Source: Streptomyces sp. NBC_00572 (GTDB taxonomy: Bacteria > Actinomycetota > Actinomycetes > Streptomycetales > Streptomycetaceae). From it: 64,000 nucleotides of DNA. The notes beneath the pieces are model-generated. The model had not been told where the DNA came from and made no database searches. It saw nothing but the letters and a program-made list of their open reading frames with translations. This document shows positions 51,283 through 59,713 of this stretch, piece after piece. How positions within the stretch are numbered: the first letter of the stretch is position 1; every line of letters starts with the position of its first letter. The position numbers and the translations under genes are program-made. Location: contig NZ_JAPENX010000002.1 in NCBI RefSeq assembly GCF_026341815.1, forward strand, positions 620,001 through 684,000, written 5' to 3'.

Positions 51283-52739
51283 TGATCATGACCGCACTCG
51301 ACCGGCTCGCTCGTACCGACCTCGCCTTCCTCAACTGGCGCGACCCCACACACCCCGACGCGGGTGGGGCCGAGGCGTACTGCTGGGAGATCGCCCGGCG
51401 GTTCGCGGCGGCCGGAGCCCACGTCACCCTCGTCTCGTCGCGGTACCCCGGCTCGCGTGCCCGGGAGTACCGCGACGGGATCCGCATCGTGCGTGCCGGC
51501 GGCACGTTCGGCGTGTACGCCGCCGCCGCGGCGCACCTGCTGCGGAACCGGCACGCGTACGACGCCGTCGTCGACTTCCAGAACGGGATCCCGTTCTTCT
51601 CACCCCTGTTCACGCCCCGGTGGACCGCGGACCTCTGCGTCATCCACCACGTCCACCAGCACCAGTTCGACACCCGGTTCCGGTGGCCGATGAACACCGT
51701 CGGCCGGGTCCTGGAGAAGCAGGTCAGCCGGCGCGTCTACCGGGGCCGGCCCGTGGTGGTCGTCTCGCCCTCCACCCGCGAGGGCACCCGGCGGGAACTC
51801 GGCTTCGGCAATCCGATCCACATCGTGCCCAACGGGCGCCCCCGCCCCGAACTCACGGGTCCCGCCGGGCAGCGCTCGGCGACCCCGCTGCTCACCGTCG
51901 TCAGCCGGCTCGTGCCGCAGAAGCGGGTCGATCTGATCCTCCGGGCCATGCCGGCGCTGCTGCGCCGCCTGCCGGAGCTCCGCGTCGACCTGTGCGGGGA
52001 CGGCCCCGAGGGCGAGTCGCTGCGCAAGCTCGCCGCCGGTCTCGGCATCGGCTCCGCCGTCGAGTTCCACGGACACGTCTCCGACGAGCGCAAGCAGGAG
52101 CTGTTCCACCGGGCATGGCTGACGGTCGTTCCGTCGGTCGCCGAGGGCTGGGGCCTCGCCGTCATCGAGGCGAACACCGTCGGCACGCCCGCCCTCGCCT
52201 TCGACGTGCCGGGGCTGCGGGACGCGATCCGCCCGGGCGTCAACGGGTGGCTCCTCGATCCGGACGCGGATCTGGCGGCCGGCATCGCCTCGGCCTTCGA
52301 CGCGCTGTCCACCCCCGAGGCGCGGGCCCGCACCGCCGCCGACTGCCGTGCCTGGGCCGCCGCCTTCTCCTGGGACGCCAGCGCCGAACGGCTCGCCCAG
52401 GTCGTCGTGGAGGACCTCCAACGCATCCGCCGGCACCGGCGCTCGCGCCGCTCGGCCAGCGATCTGTCCGTCATCACGCGCTTCACGTCCCCCGACCCCG
52501 AGTCCACCGAGCGTGCGGTCCGCCGCGCCCTGCGGCAGACCGACGCCTGGCAGCGGAACGGCGACGCCTTCCGGCTGCTGCTCCACGGCTGCGACGAGGT
52601 GCGGGCGTTGAGCGCGCTGCGCCGCCTCGACGTCGCCGAGGCCGACATCGTCCTGGCGAACGGCCACGACGTCCTGCTCGGCGCGGCGGAGCCCGGTGAG
52701 GGGTCCGCCGACCGTCCGGGCCCCGGGCGGCCGTCATGA
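51282..52739 (+). CDS. Glycosyltransferase family 4 with an extra C-terminal region
   Basis: A 485-residue GT-B enzyme. FLNWRDPTHPDAGGAEAYCW is the acceptor-side N-terminal motif. The donor-side half has LLTVVSRLVPQKRVDLILRA, VDLCGDGPEGESLRKLA, VEFHGHVSDERKQELF and VVPSVAEGWGLAVIEANTVG (E-x7-E region). After about residue 390 an additional ~95 residues (LSVITRFTSPDPESTERAVR, RLLLHGCDEVRALSALRR, DVLLGAAEPG) do not belong to the GT fold and are unrecognised. ATG 51282 overlaps the previous stop by one base; ATG 51288 is an alternative. The stop overlaps the flippase gene in an ATGA. Donor sugar unknown. Confidence 0.85.
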   Translation: MIMTALDRLARTDLAFLNWRDPTHPDAGGAEAYCWEIARRFAAAGAHVTLVSSRYPGSRAREYRDGIRIVRAGGTFGVYAAAAAHLLRNRHAYDAVVDFQNGIPFFSPLFTPRWTADLCVIHHVHQHQFDTRFRWPMNTVGRVLEKQVSRRVYRGRPVVVVSPSTREGTRRELGFGNPIHIVPNGRPRPELTGPAGQRSATPLLTVVSRLVPQKRVDLILRAMPALLRRLPELRVDLCGDGPEGESLRKLAAGLGIGSAVEFHGHVSDERKQELFHRAWLTVVPSVAEGWGLAVIEANTVGTPALAFDVPGLRDAIRPGVNGWLLDPDADLAAGIASAFDALSTPEARARTAADCRAWAAAFSWDASAERLAQVVVEDLQRIRRHRRSRRSASDLSVITRFTSPDPESTERAVRRALRQTDAWQRNGDAFRLLLHGCDEVRALSALRRLDVAEADIVLANGHDVLLGAAEPGEGSADRPGPGRPS

Positions 52740-55351
52740 CCTCCGTCGCGCGCGTCGCCGAGCGGTCGCCCGTCCACCAGGACGAGGTCACCGCCGTCCA
52801 CGGCGCGCGCTGGATCGCGACCGCGGTGGTCGTGGTCGGCGCGGTGAACTACGCGTACACCCTGATCCTCACCCGGCTCCTCGACGTCTCCGGGTACGCC
52901 ACCTTCGCCGCCGGCCAGGGGCTGGTCGTGTGCACCGCCGCGGTCGCCGTGGTCACGGTGCCCTGGATGCTCGCCCAGGCCCTCGCCCGGTCCGGCTCGA
53001 ACGCCGAACGCGGTGAGGCGGTCCGCTTCGCCATGATCACGGCCGTCGTGGGCGGCACCGTCGCCGCGATCGCGGTGGGCTGTGTGGCGATGGAGTTCGC
53101 GGGCACCCTGACGACGCTCGCCATCGCGGGCTCGACCCTCGCCATCTACGTCACCCGGGTCAGCGTGGGCTGGCTCCAGGGCACCGAGCGGCTGCGCACC
53201 CTCGCGGTCCTCACCGCCGCCGAGGCCCTGCTCAAGTTCGGCGTGGGACTCTTCTTCGTCTCTGCGCTGGGGCTCGGCGAGACGGGCGCCCTCGCCGCCT
53301 TCGGCGTCGCCGTACTGCCGTACGTGTTCTTCTGGCCGCGCCGGTTCCGCAACGAGCCGCGCCGGCCGTGGCACGCGATCAGCGCCGACCGGGACCTGTG
53401 GCGGCGGGCGTCCGGCGTCGCCTCGCTCCAGGGCGTGGTGGCACTGCTCGCCTCCGTGGACATCGTCCTCGTCGCGATGCTGCCGACCGACCGTGCGGCG
53501 GCGGCCAGTTACCAGGCGGCGGTCATGCTGGGCCGGGTCCCGCTGTTCCTGGCCGGGGCCGTCTCGATCGCCTTCCTGCCCGCGCTCTCACGGCGCCGGG
53601 CGGGCGACCCGCTGACCGCGAGCGCGCTGCGGATGTATCTGACCGTGGCACTGCCCCTGACGGTGGTGGCCGCGACGGTGCCGAACGCCATCATCACCGA
53701 GGTCTTCCCGTCGGGCTACGCGATGGTCTCCACGCTGATGGCCTGTACGGCGACGGCGGGCCTCGCGCTCGGCGCGCTCGCCCTGCTCGTGACCTTCGCC
53801 CAGGCCGTCAACGACTACGCGTGCCTGCGCACGCTGCTCGTGGGGCTCGGCCTGTACGTGACCGCCCTGGCGTCCGGCTGGGCGACCGGCGGCGTGCTCG
53901 GCATGGCGATCGGCGGGCTGTGCGGGACGGTCGCCGCGCTGGCCCTGCTGGCCGTGCGGCACTCCCGCCGACACGGGTTCGGGGTCGCTGAGCGACCGTT
54001 CGGCCGGGTGGTGCTGCCCCTGCTCGCGCTGGCCGCGGGCCTCGCGCTGCTCCGCCCGTTCACCTACGTGTGGTTCGCTGCCGCGCTGGTGGTCACCACG
54101 GTCGCCCTGTGGCGGTTCTTCGGACGGCGGCGGCAGACGCCCGTTCCCGAGACCGGACCCGCCGAAGGGCCGGAGGACGGGCCTGGGGACGGGCCCGAGG
54201 GCGAACCCGGTGACGGGCCCGTGGCAGGGCCCGAGAAAGCGCCCCTGAACGGCGGGACCGGTGCGTCTCCGAAGGCGGAGCCCGTACCCGAGCGGCAGTT
54301 GCCGCCGCCCGCCGAGGCTCGAGGGACCCGGGCCGCGGTCCACGACGAGCACGCCGAAAACCTTCTCGTCGACGCCGTGTGGCGGGGTCGGGTCCAGCCC
54401 GCCGCGGACGAGGAGCTCCTCGGTGCGCTGGCCGCGGCCCGGCGCAACCAGGTCGAGGGCCGGCTGGCCCGCGCGTACCCCCGTCAGCTCGCGGCCACGC
54501 TCACCGAGGTGGAGAGCGCGACCGGGCTGTTCCGACGGAACCTCGTCGAGTCCACGGACCGGCTGCGGGCGGCGGGCATCCCGACCGTCCTGATCAAGGC
54601 CGATCTGGCGGGGGACTACGTGTACGGCAACTTCGACCTGGTGGTGCCCCCGGGAGGGTTGCGGGCCGCGCAGGCCGCGCTCGACGGCTGGTACGCGCAC
54701 CGCACGACGTACTGGCTGGAGCGCTCGACGAAGGTGCTCCTGGAACCCCCGAAGGGCCCGGCGGCCCATCTGCACGGCTCGGTCTCGTGGTTCGGCGTTC
54801 CGGTGGTGCCGACCGACCGGCTCTTCGCCCGGGCGGAACACGTCGCGCGGCCCGGGGCCGTGAACGGGCACGCGAACGGGCACCTGAACGGCTCCCCGGA
54901 CGGGCACCCGCGTGACGCCGAGGACAGCGACGCCGCGAACGGCGACACCGACGGGTACGCCTGGCTGACACCGTGCCCCTCCGACCGGCTGCGGATCTGG
55001 CTGGCGCACGCCCTCTTCCAGAACCTGACCCTGGACCTCTCCGAACTCCTCGCCCTGCGCTCGCTCCTCCACCCCGACGTCGTGGCGGAGGCCCGCCACG
55101 AGGCCGCCCGCGAGGGCTGGTCCGCCGGCGGCCGGGAGGCGCTCACCACCGCCGTCGAGGCGATGGCACGGCTCGACCGGGGCGAGCACGTCCCGCTGCC
55201 GCTGCCGCTTCCGGTGACGACCTCGCTCCGGGTGGGGGCCGAGCACTCGGGCCACCTCCTCGGCCAGGGCCGGCTGCGTGCCGCGACCCGCGAGGCGTCC
55301 CTGCGGGTGCCGCTCGTGATGGCCAAGAAACTGCGGAGGCGAGCGCCATGA
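52736..55351 (+). CDS. Wzx-like flippase fused to a nucleotidyltransferase-like (NTP_transf_5) domain
   Basis: An 871-residue fusion. Residues ~25-460 form a MATE/Wzx-type polysaccharide exporter with about twelve to fourteen hydrophobic helices (NYAYTLILTRLLDVSGYATF, TRVSVGWLQGTERLRTLAVL, YQAAVMLGRVPLFLAGAVSI). A Gly/Pro/Glu-rich repeat linker (~472-505) leads to a soluble C-terminal domain. There RLRAAGIPTVLIKADLAGDY, GNFDLVVPPGG and RAAQAALDGW match the LKG...DiDLLV pattern of PF14907 uncharacterised nucleotidyltransferases. The first Asp of DxD is replaced by Asn632 while Asp634 remains. A low-complexity insert (NGHANGHLNG) interrupts the domain. ATG 52736 overlaps the GT4 stop. Export of a lipid-linked glycan is the probable role. 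Confidence 0.8.
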   Translation: MTSVARVAERSPVHQDEVTAVHGARWIATAVVVVGAVNYAYTLILTRLLDVSGYATFAAGQGLVVCTAAVAVVTVPWMLAQALARSGSNAERGEAVRFAMITAVVGGTVAAIAVGCVAMEFAGTLTTLAIAGSTLAIYVTRVSVGWLQGTERLRTLAVLTAAEALLKFGVGLFFVSALGLGETGALAAFGVAVLPYVFFWPRRFRNEPRRPWHAISADRDLWRRASGVASLQGVVALLASVDIVLVAMLPTDRAAAASYQAAVMLGRVPLFLAGAVSIAFLPALSRRRAGDPLTASALRMYLTVALPLTVVAATVPNAIITEVFPSGYAMVSTLMACTATAGLALGALALLVTFAQAVNDYACLRTLLVGLGLYVTALASGWATGGVLGMAIGGLCGTVAALALLAVRHSRRHGFGVAERPFGRVVLPLLALAAGLALLRPFTYVWFAAALVVTTVALWRFFGRRRQTPVPETGPAEGPEDGPGDGPEGEPGDGPVAGPEKAPLNGGTGASPKAEPVPERQLPPPAEARGTRAAVHDEHAENLLVDAVWRGRVQPAADEELLGALAAARRNQVEGRLARAYPRQLAATLTEVESATGLFRRNLVESTDRLRAAGIPTVLIKADLAGDYVYGNFDLVVPPGGLRAAQAALDGWYAHRTTYWLERSTKVLLEPPKGPAAHLHGSVSWFGVPVVPTDRLFARAEHVARPGAVNGHANGHLNGSPDGHPRDAEDSDAANGDTDGYAWLTPCPSDRLRIWLAHALFQNLTLDLSELLALRSLLHPDVVAEARHEAAREGWSAGGREALTTAVEAMARLDRGEHVPLPLPLPVTTSLRVGAEHSGHLLGQGRLRAATREASLRVPLVMAKKLRRRAP

Positions 55352-57174
55352 CGACCTCACACGCCCCCCTCCTGGTCGCCGTGTCCGGACCGGACGGGGC
55401 CGGCAAGTCCTCGCTGGTCGGCCAGCTGGCGGCACTGCTCGCCGAGCGCGGGCTCACCGTCGTCGCCCTGCACCCCTACGGCTGCTTCCTGTGCCGCGCC
55501 TTCCCGGCTCCCCCCAACGCCGGGGAGACGGAACCGGGCGGGGACGGGTGGGCACGGCGCGCCACGGATCCCGAGCGCCGGGGATCCCGGCTGCACCGTG
55601 CCCACGCGTTCCTGGACGCGGGCGAACTGGCCGTCCGGATCGCGGTCGCCGGAGTGCGGGCCCGCAGGCGCGCGCGGGGCGGGGACTCCGTGGTCCTCAC
55701 GGACCGGGGGCCGCTCGACGGCCTGGTGAAGTTCGACCTGCCGACCGGCTCGGCGACGGTGTCCCTGTTCCGCCGGATCGCCGACCGCTACGGACTCACC
55801 CTGCTCCTGGAGACCGGGCCCGACGCATTGTGGGACCGCGGCTGGGAGGAGATCGCGGGTCCCCCGACCATCTGGTGGGCCCGCTATCGGAACTGGTCCC
55901 AGCGGCTTCCGCGGCTCGCGCGGATCGACGGCGAACGGTCGCAGCCCCTGGTCGCGGGTGAGGCGCTCGACCGGATCCTGGACGCCGTTCGGGACCGGGA
56001 GCGGATCCGGCACACGACCGTGCAGCGACGGCACGTGGTGGTGTCCATCTACGACGACGCGGAGAACCCCGCCTACCGGGGCGGTGGCGCCCTGGTCGTC
56101 GGCAAGGTGGCCCGCCGGCTCGCCGAGGACTTCCGGGTGACCGTCGTGACGGCCGGCCGCAACGGCGGCAGCGTGGAGCGCAACGGCATCCGCTACGTCC
56201 GGCTGCCGGTCTGCCGGGCGGGCCCGCGCGCCGGCCAGCTGCTGTTCCTGATGCTGCTGCCGTTCGTCGCCCACCGCATCCGCCACGACCTGTGGCTGGA
56301 GAGCTTCACTCCCCCGTTCTCGACGAGCTTCCTGCCCCTGACGACGGGCGCCCCCGTCATCGGCATCGACCAGGGCCGCAGCGCCGAGGCCCTGTGGCGG
56401 CGCTACCACATCCCCTTCTTCCTGGTCGAGCGGCTCGGGCTGCGCTGCTACCGGCACATCGTGGTGATGAACACGGCCGACGGATCGGAGATCCGGCGAC
56501 GCAGCCCCCGGGCCGACGTCCAGGTCATCGCCAACGGGGTCGAACAGCGGGTCCTCGACGAGAACCGGCTGGGCGGCGGGCAGTTCATCCTGTTCCTGGG
56601 ACGCATCGACACCTGGGTCAAGGGCCTCGACCTGCTCCTCGACGCGTACGACAGCGCCGCGCCGCCGCTGGAGCTGCTCATCGCGGGCAGCGGAACCCCG
56701 GCCGAGGAACGCCGGCTCGCCGCCCTCGTGGCCGCCCACGGCCGCGGCCCGAAGCCCCGGATCCACTGGGTCGGATACGCCGAGGGCGACCGCAAGCGCC
56801 AGCTCCTGCGCGACAGCGCCTTCCTGGTGGTGCCGTCCCGCCACGAAACCTTCGGTCTGGTGGCCCTCGAAGGCATGGCGTACGGCAAGCCCGTCCTCCA
56901 CTTCGACCTGCCCGCGCTGCGCTGGATGCGCGACGGCGGCGATGTGGCCGTGCCGCCGTTCGACGTGGCGGCCTTCGGCCGGCGGATGAACGAGCTGGCC
57001 ACGGACGCGGCGCTCCGCCGCCGGCTGGGCCGACGCTCCGGGATCGCCGCCCAGCACTACACGTGGGACGAGATGACGGGCCGCTATCTGGCCCTGGCCC
57101 ACCGGCTCCTGGACGCACCCGCCTCCGCACGGCGGCCGAGGAAGAGGGGTGCGTCATGGCTGACGACCCGCTGA
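55348..57174 (+). CDS. Thymidylate-kinase-like domain fused to a family 4 glycosyltransferase
   Basis: A 608-residue two-domain protein. Residues 1 to ~215 are a P-loop kinase of the thymidylate-kinase type: Walker A GPDGAGKS (14-21), SVVLTDRGPLDGLVKFD with the DR motif (~118), and LTLLLETGPDALWDRGWEE as the lid-like region. Residues ~225-600 form a GT4: SIYDDAENPAYRGGGALVVG, GRIDTWVKGLDLLLDAYDS, LLIAGSGTPAEERRL, and VPSRHETFGLVALEGMAYGK (ExxxxxxxE). Kinase substrate and sugar donor are unknown. The ATG overlaps the flippase stop by 4 nt and the 3' end overlaps the PIG-L gene by 19 nt. Confidence 0.82.
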   Translation: MTTSHAPLLVAVSGPDGAGKSSLVGQLAALLAERGLTVVALHPYGCFLCRAFPAPPNAGETEPGGDGWARRATDPERRGSRLHRAHAFLDAGELAVRIAVAGVRARRRARGGDSVVLTDRGPLDGLVKFDLPTGSATVSLFRRIADRYGLTLLLETGPDALWDRGWEEIAGPPTIWWARYRNWSQRLPRLARIDGERSQPLVAGEALDRILDAVRDRERIRHTTVQRRHVVVSIYDDAENPAYRGGGALVVGKVARRLAEDFRVTVVTAGRNGGSVERNGIRYVRLPVCRAGPRAGQLLFLMLLPFVAHRIRHDLWLESFTPPFSTSFLPLTTGAPVIGIDQGRSAEALWRRYHIPFFLVERLGLRCYRHIVVMNTADGSEIRRRSPRADVQVIANGVEQRVLDENRLGGGQFILFLGRIDTWVKGLDLLLDAYDSAAPPLELLIAGSGTPAEERRLAALVAAHGRGPKPRIHWVGYAEGDRKRQLLRDSAFLVVPSRHETFGLVALEGMAYGKPVLHFDLPALRWMRDGGDVAVPPFDVAAFGRRMNELATDAALRRRLGRRSGIAAQHYTWDEMTGRYLALAHRLLDAPASARRPRKRGASWLTTR

Positions 57175-58028
57175 CCAGCTTCATCCGGACCGTCGTCGGA
57201 TCGGGCGTCCCGATCCTGGTGCTCTCGCCGCATCTGGACGACGCCGTCCTGTCCTGCGGCGGGCTGCTGGGCTGGGCGGGGCGTCGGGCGCCGGTGACGG
57301 TCGCCTCGCTGTTCACGGAGGCCGCGCCACCGCCGTACACCCTCTCCGGCCGGCAGTACCTGAAGCAGATCGGCGCCGACGACGCGGAGGAGCTGTTCGC
57401 CGAGCGGCGCGCCGAGGACCGGCGGGTCCTGGACCGGCTCGACGTCCGCTGCCGCCACGTCGGTCTGGTCGACGGACTGTTCCGGCGGCTGCCCCGGCCC
57501 CGGCCCGGCACACGTCGGCTGGCCCGACTGCTGCCCGAGGTGGCCCATGTGTATCCCACGTACCGGCTGCACCTGTCCCGGGGCCGGGTCTCCCGGCACG
57601 ACGCCGAGACCCTGCGCCTGGTCGGTGCCACCGTCGACGAGCTGCTGCCCGGTCGCTCCGGCGGTCTGGTCCTGGCCCCGCTGGGCGTGGGCGGGCACGC
57701 CGACCACGTCGTGGTCCGCACCGCCGCCGAGCGGAGCGGCCGCCGGGTCGTGTACTACAGCGACTTCCCGTACAACCAGCACGCCACCCCCGACGCCCGC
57801 TTCATCGCGCGGCACCGGCTGGTGGCCCGTGCCTGGGAGCGGGGCCTCGACCGGAAGGCCGAGCTGATCGGGGGGTACGGGACCCAGGCCGACGCCCTGT
57901 TCCCCGAGGGCCGCGTCCCGCGCGTGCCCGAGGTGTACCTGCTGCCGGAGACGGGGTGGACCGCGACGAAGCCGGCCCCCGCACGCGGCCCCGGCATCGA
58001 GGTCCGGACCGCCGGAGGTGTGTCGTGA
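57156..58028 (+). CDS. PIG-L family N-acetyl-sugar deacetylase
   Basis: A 290-residue zinc-dependent deacetylase of the PIG-L/MshB/LmbE group, which removes N-acetyl groups from GlcNAc-type sugars. The metal and catalytic motif is VLSPHLDDAVLSCGG (H26, D28, D29; Pro of PHPDD replaced by Leu), and the distal His is in GVGGHADHVVV (H181, D183, H184). A VYYSDFPYNQHATP block is typical of glycan-cluster members. ATG 57156 lies inside the previous gene's 3' end. Its product overlaps the GT-C gene by GTGA. It implies that the glycan contains an N-acetylated sugar, at least transiently. Confidence 0.88.
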   Translation: MADDPLTSFIRTVVGSGVPILVLSPHLDDAVLSCGGLLGWAGRRAPVTVASLFTEAAPPPYTLSGRQYLKQIGADDAEELFAERRAEDRRVLDRLDVRCRHVGLVDGLFRRLPRPRPGTRRLARLLPEVAHVYPTYRLHLSRGRVSRHDAETLRLVGATVDELLPGRSGGLVLAPLGVGGHADHVVVRTAAERSGRRVVYYSDFPYNQHATPDARFIARHRLVARAWERGLDRKAELIGGYGTQADALFPEGRVPRVPEVYLLPETGWTATKPAPARGPGIEVRTAGGVS

Positions 58029-59713
58029 CCGTTCCGCACACCGCTCCCGCGTCCGCCGGCACCGAACCGGCGACGCCGGTCCCTTCCTCTTCCCCGCCTC
58101 CCCGGCGGCGGCGCGGCCCCGTACCGACCGTGGTGTACGCGGCCGGGGCGGCGCTGCTCACCATGGCCCTGCGCCTGATGCAGATCAGCCGGGCGGGCGA
58201 CCTGTTCATCGACGAGCCGATCTACCGGCGGCTCGGGGACAGCGCCGCCGCGGGCGGCTTCCCCCGTACCGACGAGGGGCTGTTCTTCCTCCACCCGCCC
58301 GGCTACTTCTACCTGGAGGCCGGCTGGACGAAGGTCGTCGGGGAGCACTCCGACATCATCGCGGGCGTGCACTCCTCGCGGGTGCTCAACGCGCTCCTCG
58401 CCGGGGTCACCGCGGCCCTGATCGTCTTTCTCGTCGCCCGCGTGCGGTCGCGCGGCGCGGGCGCGGTCGCCGGGGTGGTGTTCGCCCTGGACCAGTTCTG
58501 CATCCGGCAGAACAACCGGGTGCTCCTGGAGACCGGGACGATGGTGTGGATCCTCGCGGGCTATCTGGTCCTGGTGGGACTCACCCGGTCCGATCCGCCG
58601 CCGCGGCCCCGGGCCCGGGCGGTGCTCGCCGGGATGTTCTTCGGGCTGGCGATCCTGACGAAGGATCACGCGATCCTGCTCACCGTGCTGCCGCTGCTGG
58701 CCGCCCTGCTCCTCGGCTGGGGTCCACCCCGGAGGCTCGTCGCCCGGACCGTCGCGGTGACCGCCCTCTCGTACGCCGTCTACGTGGCGCTGATTGCCGG
58801 ATTCGGGCACTTCGACGAGTTCTGGGAGGCGAAGACGTCCGGCGTCCGCCGGCTCCTCGGGATCGTGCAGGAGACCGGCTTCAACGCGGAGGGCACGCCC
58901 TCGCTCGCCGGCCGGCTCCTCGACGAAATGCCGGCGTACGCGGGCACGTACGTGCTGCTCGCGCTCACCCCGGTGGCGCTCTTCCTGCTGCTTCGCCGCA
59001 AGGAGCCCGTGTATCGGCTGCTCGCTCTTTTCCACGCCTCGGCGATCGTCACCCTGGGGTACGCGCTCGGCGTGGGCACCCTGGAGGAGCAGGCGCTGTA
59101 CCTGCTGTTCGTGCCGAACCTGGTGGCGCTCGCGGTCACCGTGCCGATGCCGTCCCGGCACCGGCGCGGACTGCGCCTCGTGGCCTGCGGCGCCCTCGTC
59201 GCGCTCCTCGCCACCCCCGCCGCGGTGTACGCGCGCGACCGGTGGACACCCGACGACGGCTTCGACCGCCTCCGCACGTATCTGCTCACCCAGGTACCGG
59301 TGGGCACTGGGATCGTCACGGTGGACGGGCAGCGGACGCGGGGTGTCACCAACTGGGCGCTGAACGACTCCTACCGGCTCGGGAACTGGACGACCCCCGA
59401 GGAGCAGGCGGCCCACGACGCCCGGTACGTGATCGTGCCGTGGCGGGTCATCGAGCAGGGGTACGGGCGTTCCTCGCTCGCGGAGGTGCAGCGGCTCACG
59501 GAGGGGCTGCGGCCGGTGTTCGCGTTCGACGGACCCACGTACGGCACGCTCGCCCTGTACCGACTGCCGTCGTCCCTGCCCGGACCGAGCGTGACCGCAT
59601 TCGCGGTGCCGGGATCGGCGGTGCCGGGCCCGCTGCGGTCGGCGCCGCAACCGCCTCCGGCAGAGCGGGGCGACAGCGCCCCCGTGACGGGAGCGCGCGA
59701 TGCGCCACGGTGA
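58025..59713 (+). CDS. GT-C fold membrane glycosyltransferase (ArnT/PMT-like)
   Basis: A 562-residue polytopic membrane enzyme with about ten to eleven helices. The first external loop carries the catalytic-type acidic pair in GDLFIDEPIYRRLGDS (D63, E64), and FFLHPPGYFYLEAGW and QFCIRQNNRVLLETGTMVWI are GT39/GT83-like blocks. Such enzymes take sugars from polyprenyl phosphate on the outer face, so the two polyprenyl-phosphate-type GT2 enzymes of the operon are natural suppliers. A soluble periplasm-side C-terminal domain (~residues 420-520) follows, then a Pro/Ala-rich tail. GTG 58025 overlaps the PIG-L stop. It overlaps the next GT4 gene by 14 nt. Confidence 0.85.
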   Translation: MTVPHTAPASAGTEPATPVPSSSPPPRRRRGPVPTVVYAAGAALLTMALRLMQISRAGDLFIDEPIYRRLGDSAAAGGFPRTDEGLFFLHPPGYFYLEAGWTKVVGEHSDIIAGVHSSRVLNALLAGVTAALIVFLVARVRSRGAGAVAGVVFALDQFCIRQNNRVLLETGTMVWILAGYLVLVGLTRSDPPPRPRARAVLAGMFFGLAILTKDHAILLTVLPLLAALLLGWGPPRRLVARTVAVTALSYAVYVALIAGFGHFDEFWEAKTSGVRRLLGIVQETGFNAEGTPSLAGRLLDEMPAYAGTYVLLALTPVALFLLLRRKEPVYRLLALFHASAIVTLGYALGVGTLEEQALYLLFVPNLVALAVTVPMPSRHRRGLRLVACGALVALLATPAAVYARDRWTPDDGFDRLRTYLLTQVPVGTGIVTVDGQRTRGVTNWALNDSYRLGNWTTPEEQAAHDARYVIVPWRVIEQGYGRSSLAEVQRLTEGLRPVFAFDGPTYGTLALYRLPSSLPGPSVTAFAVPGSAVPGPLRSAPQPPPAERGDSAPVTGARDAPR

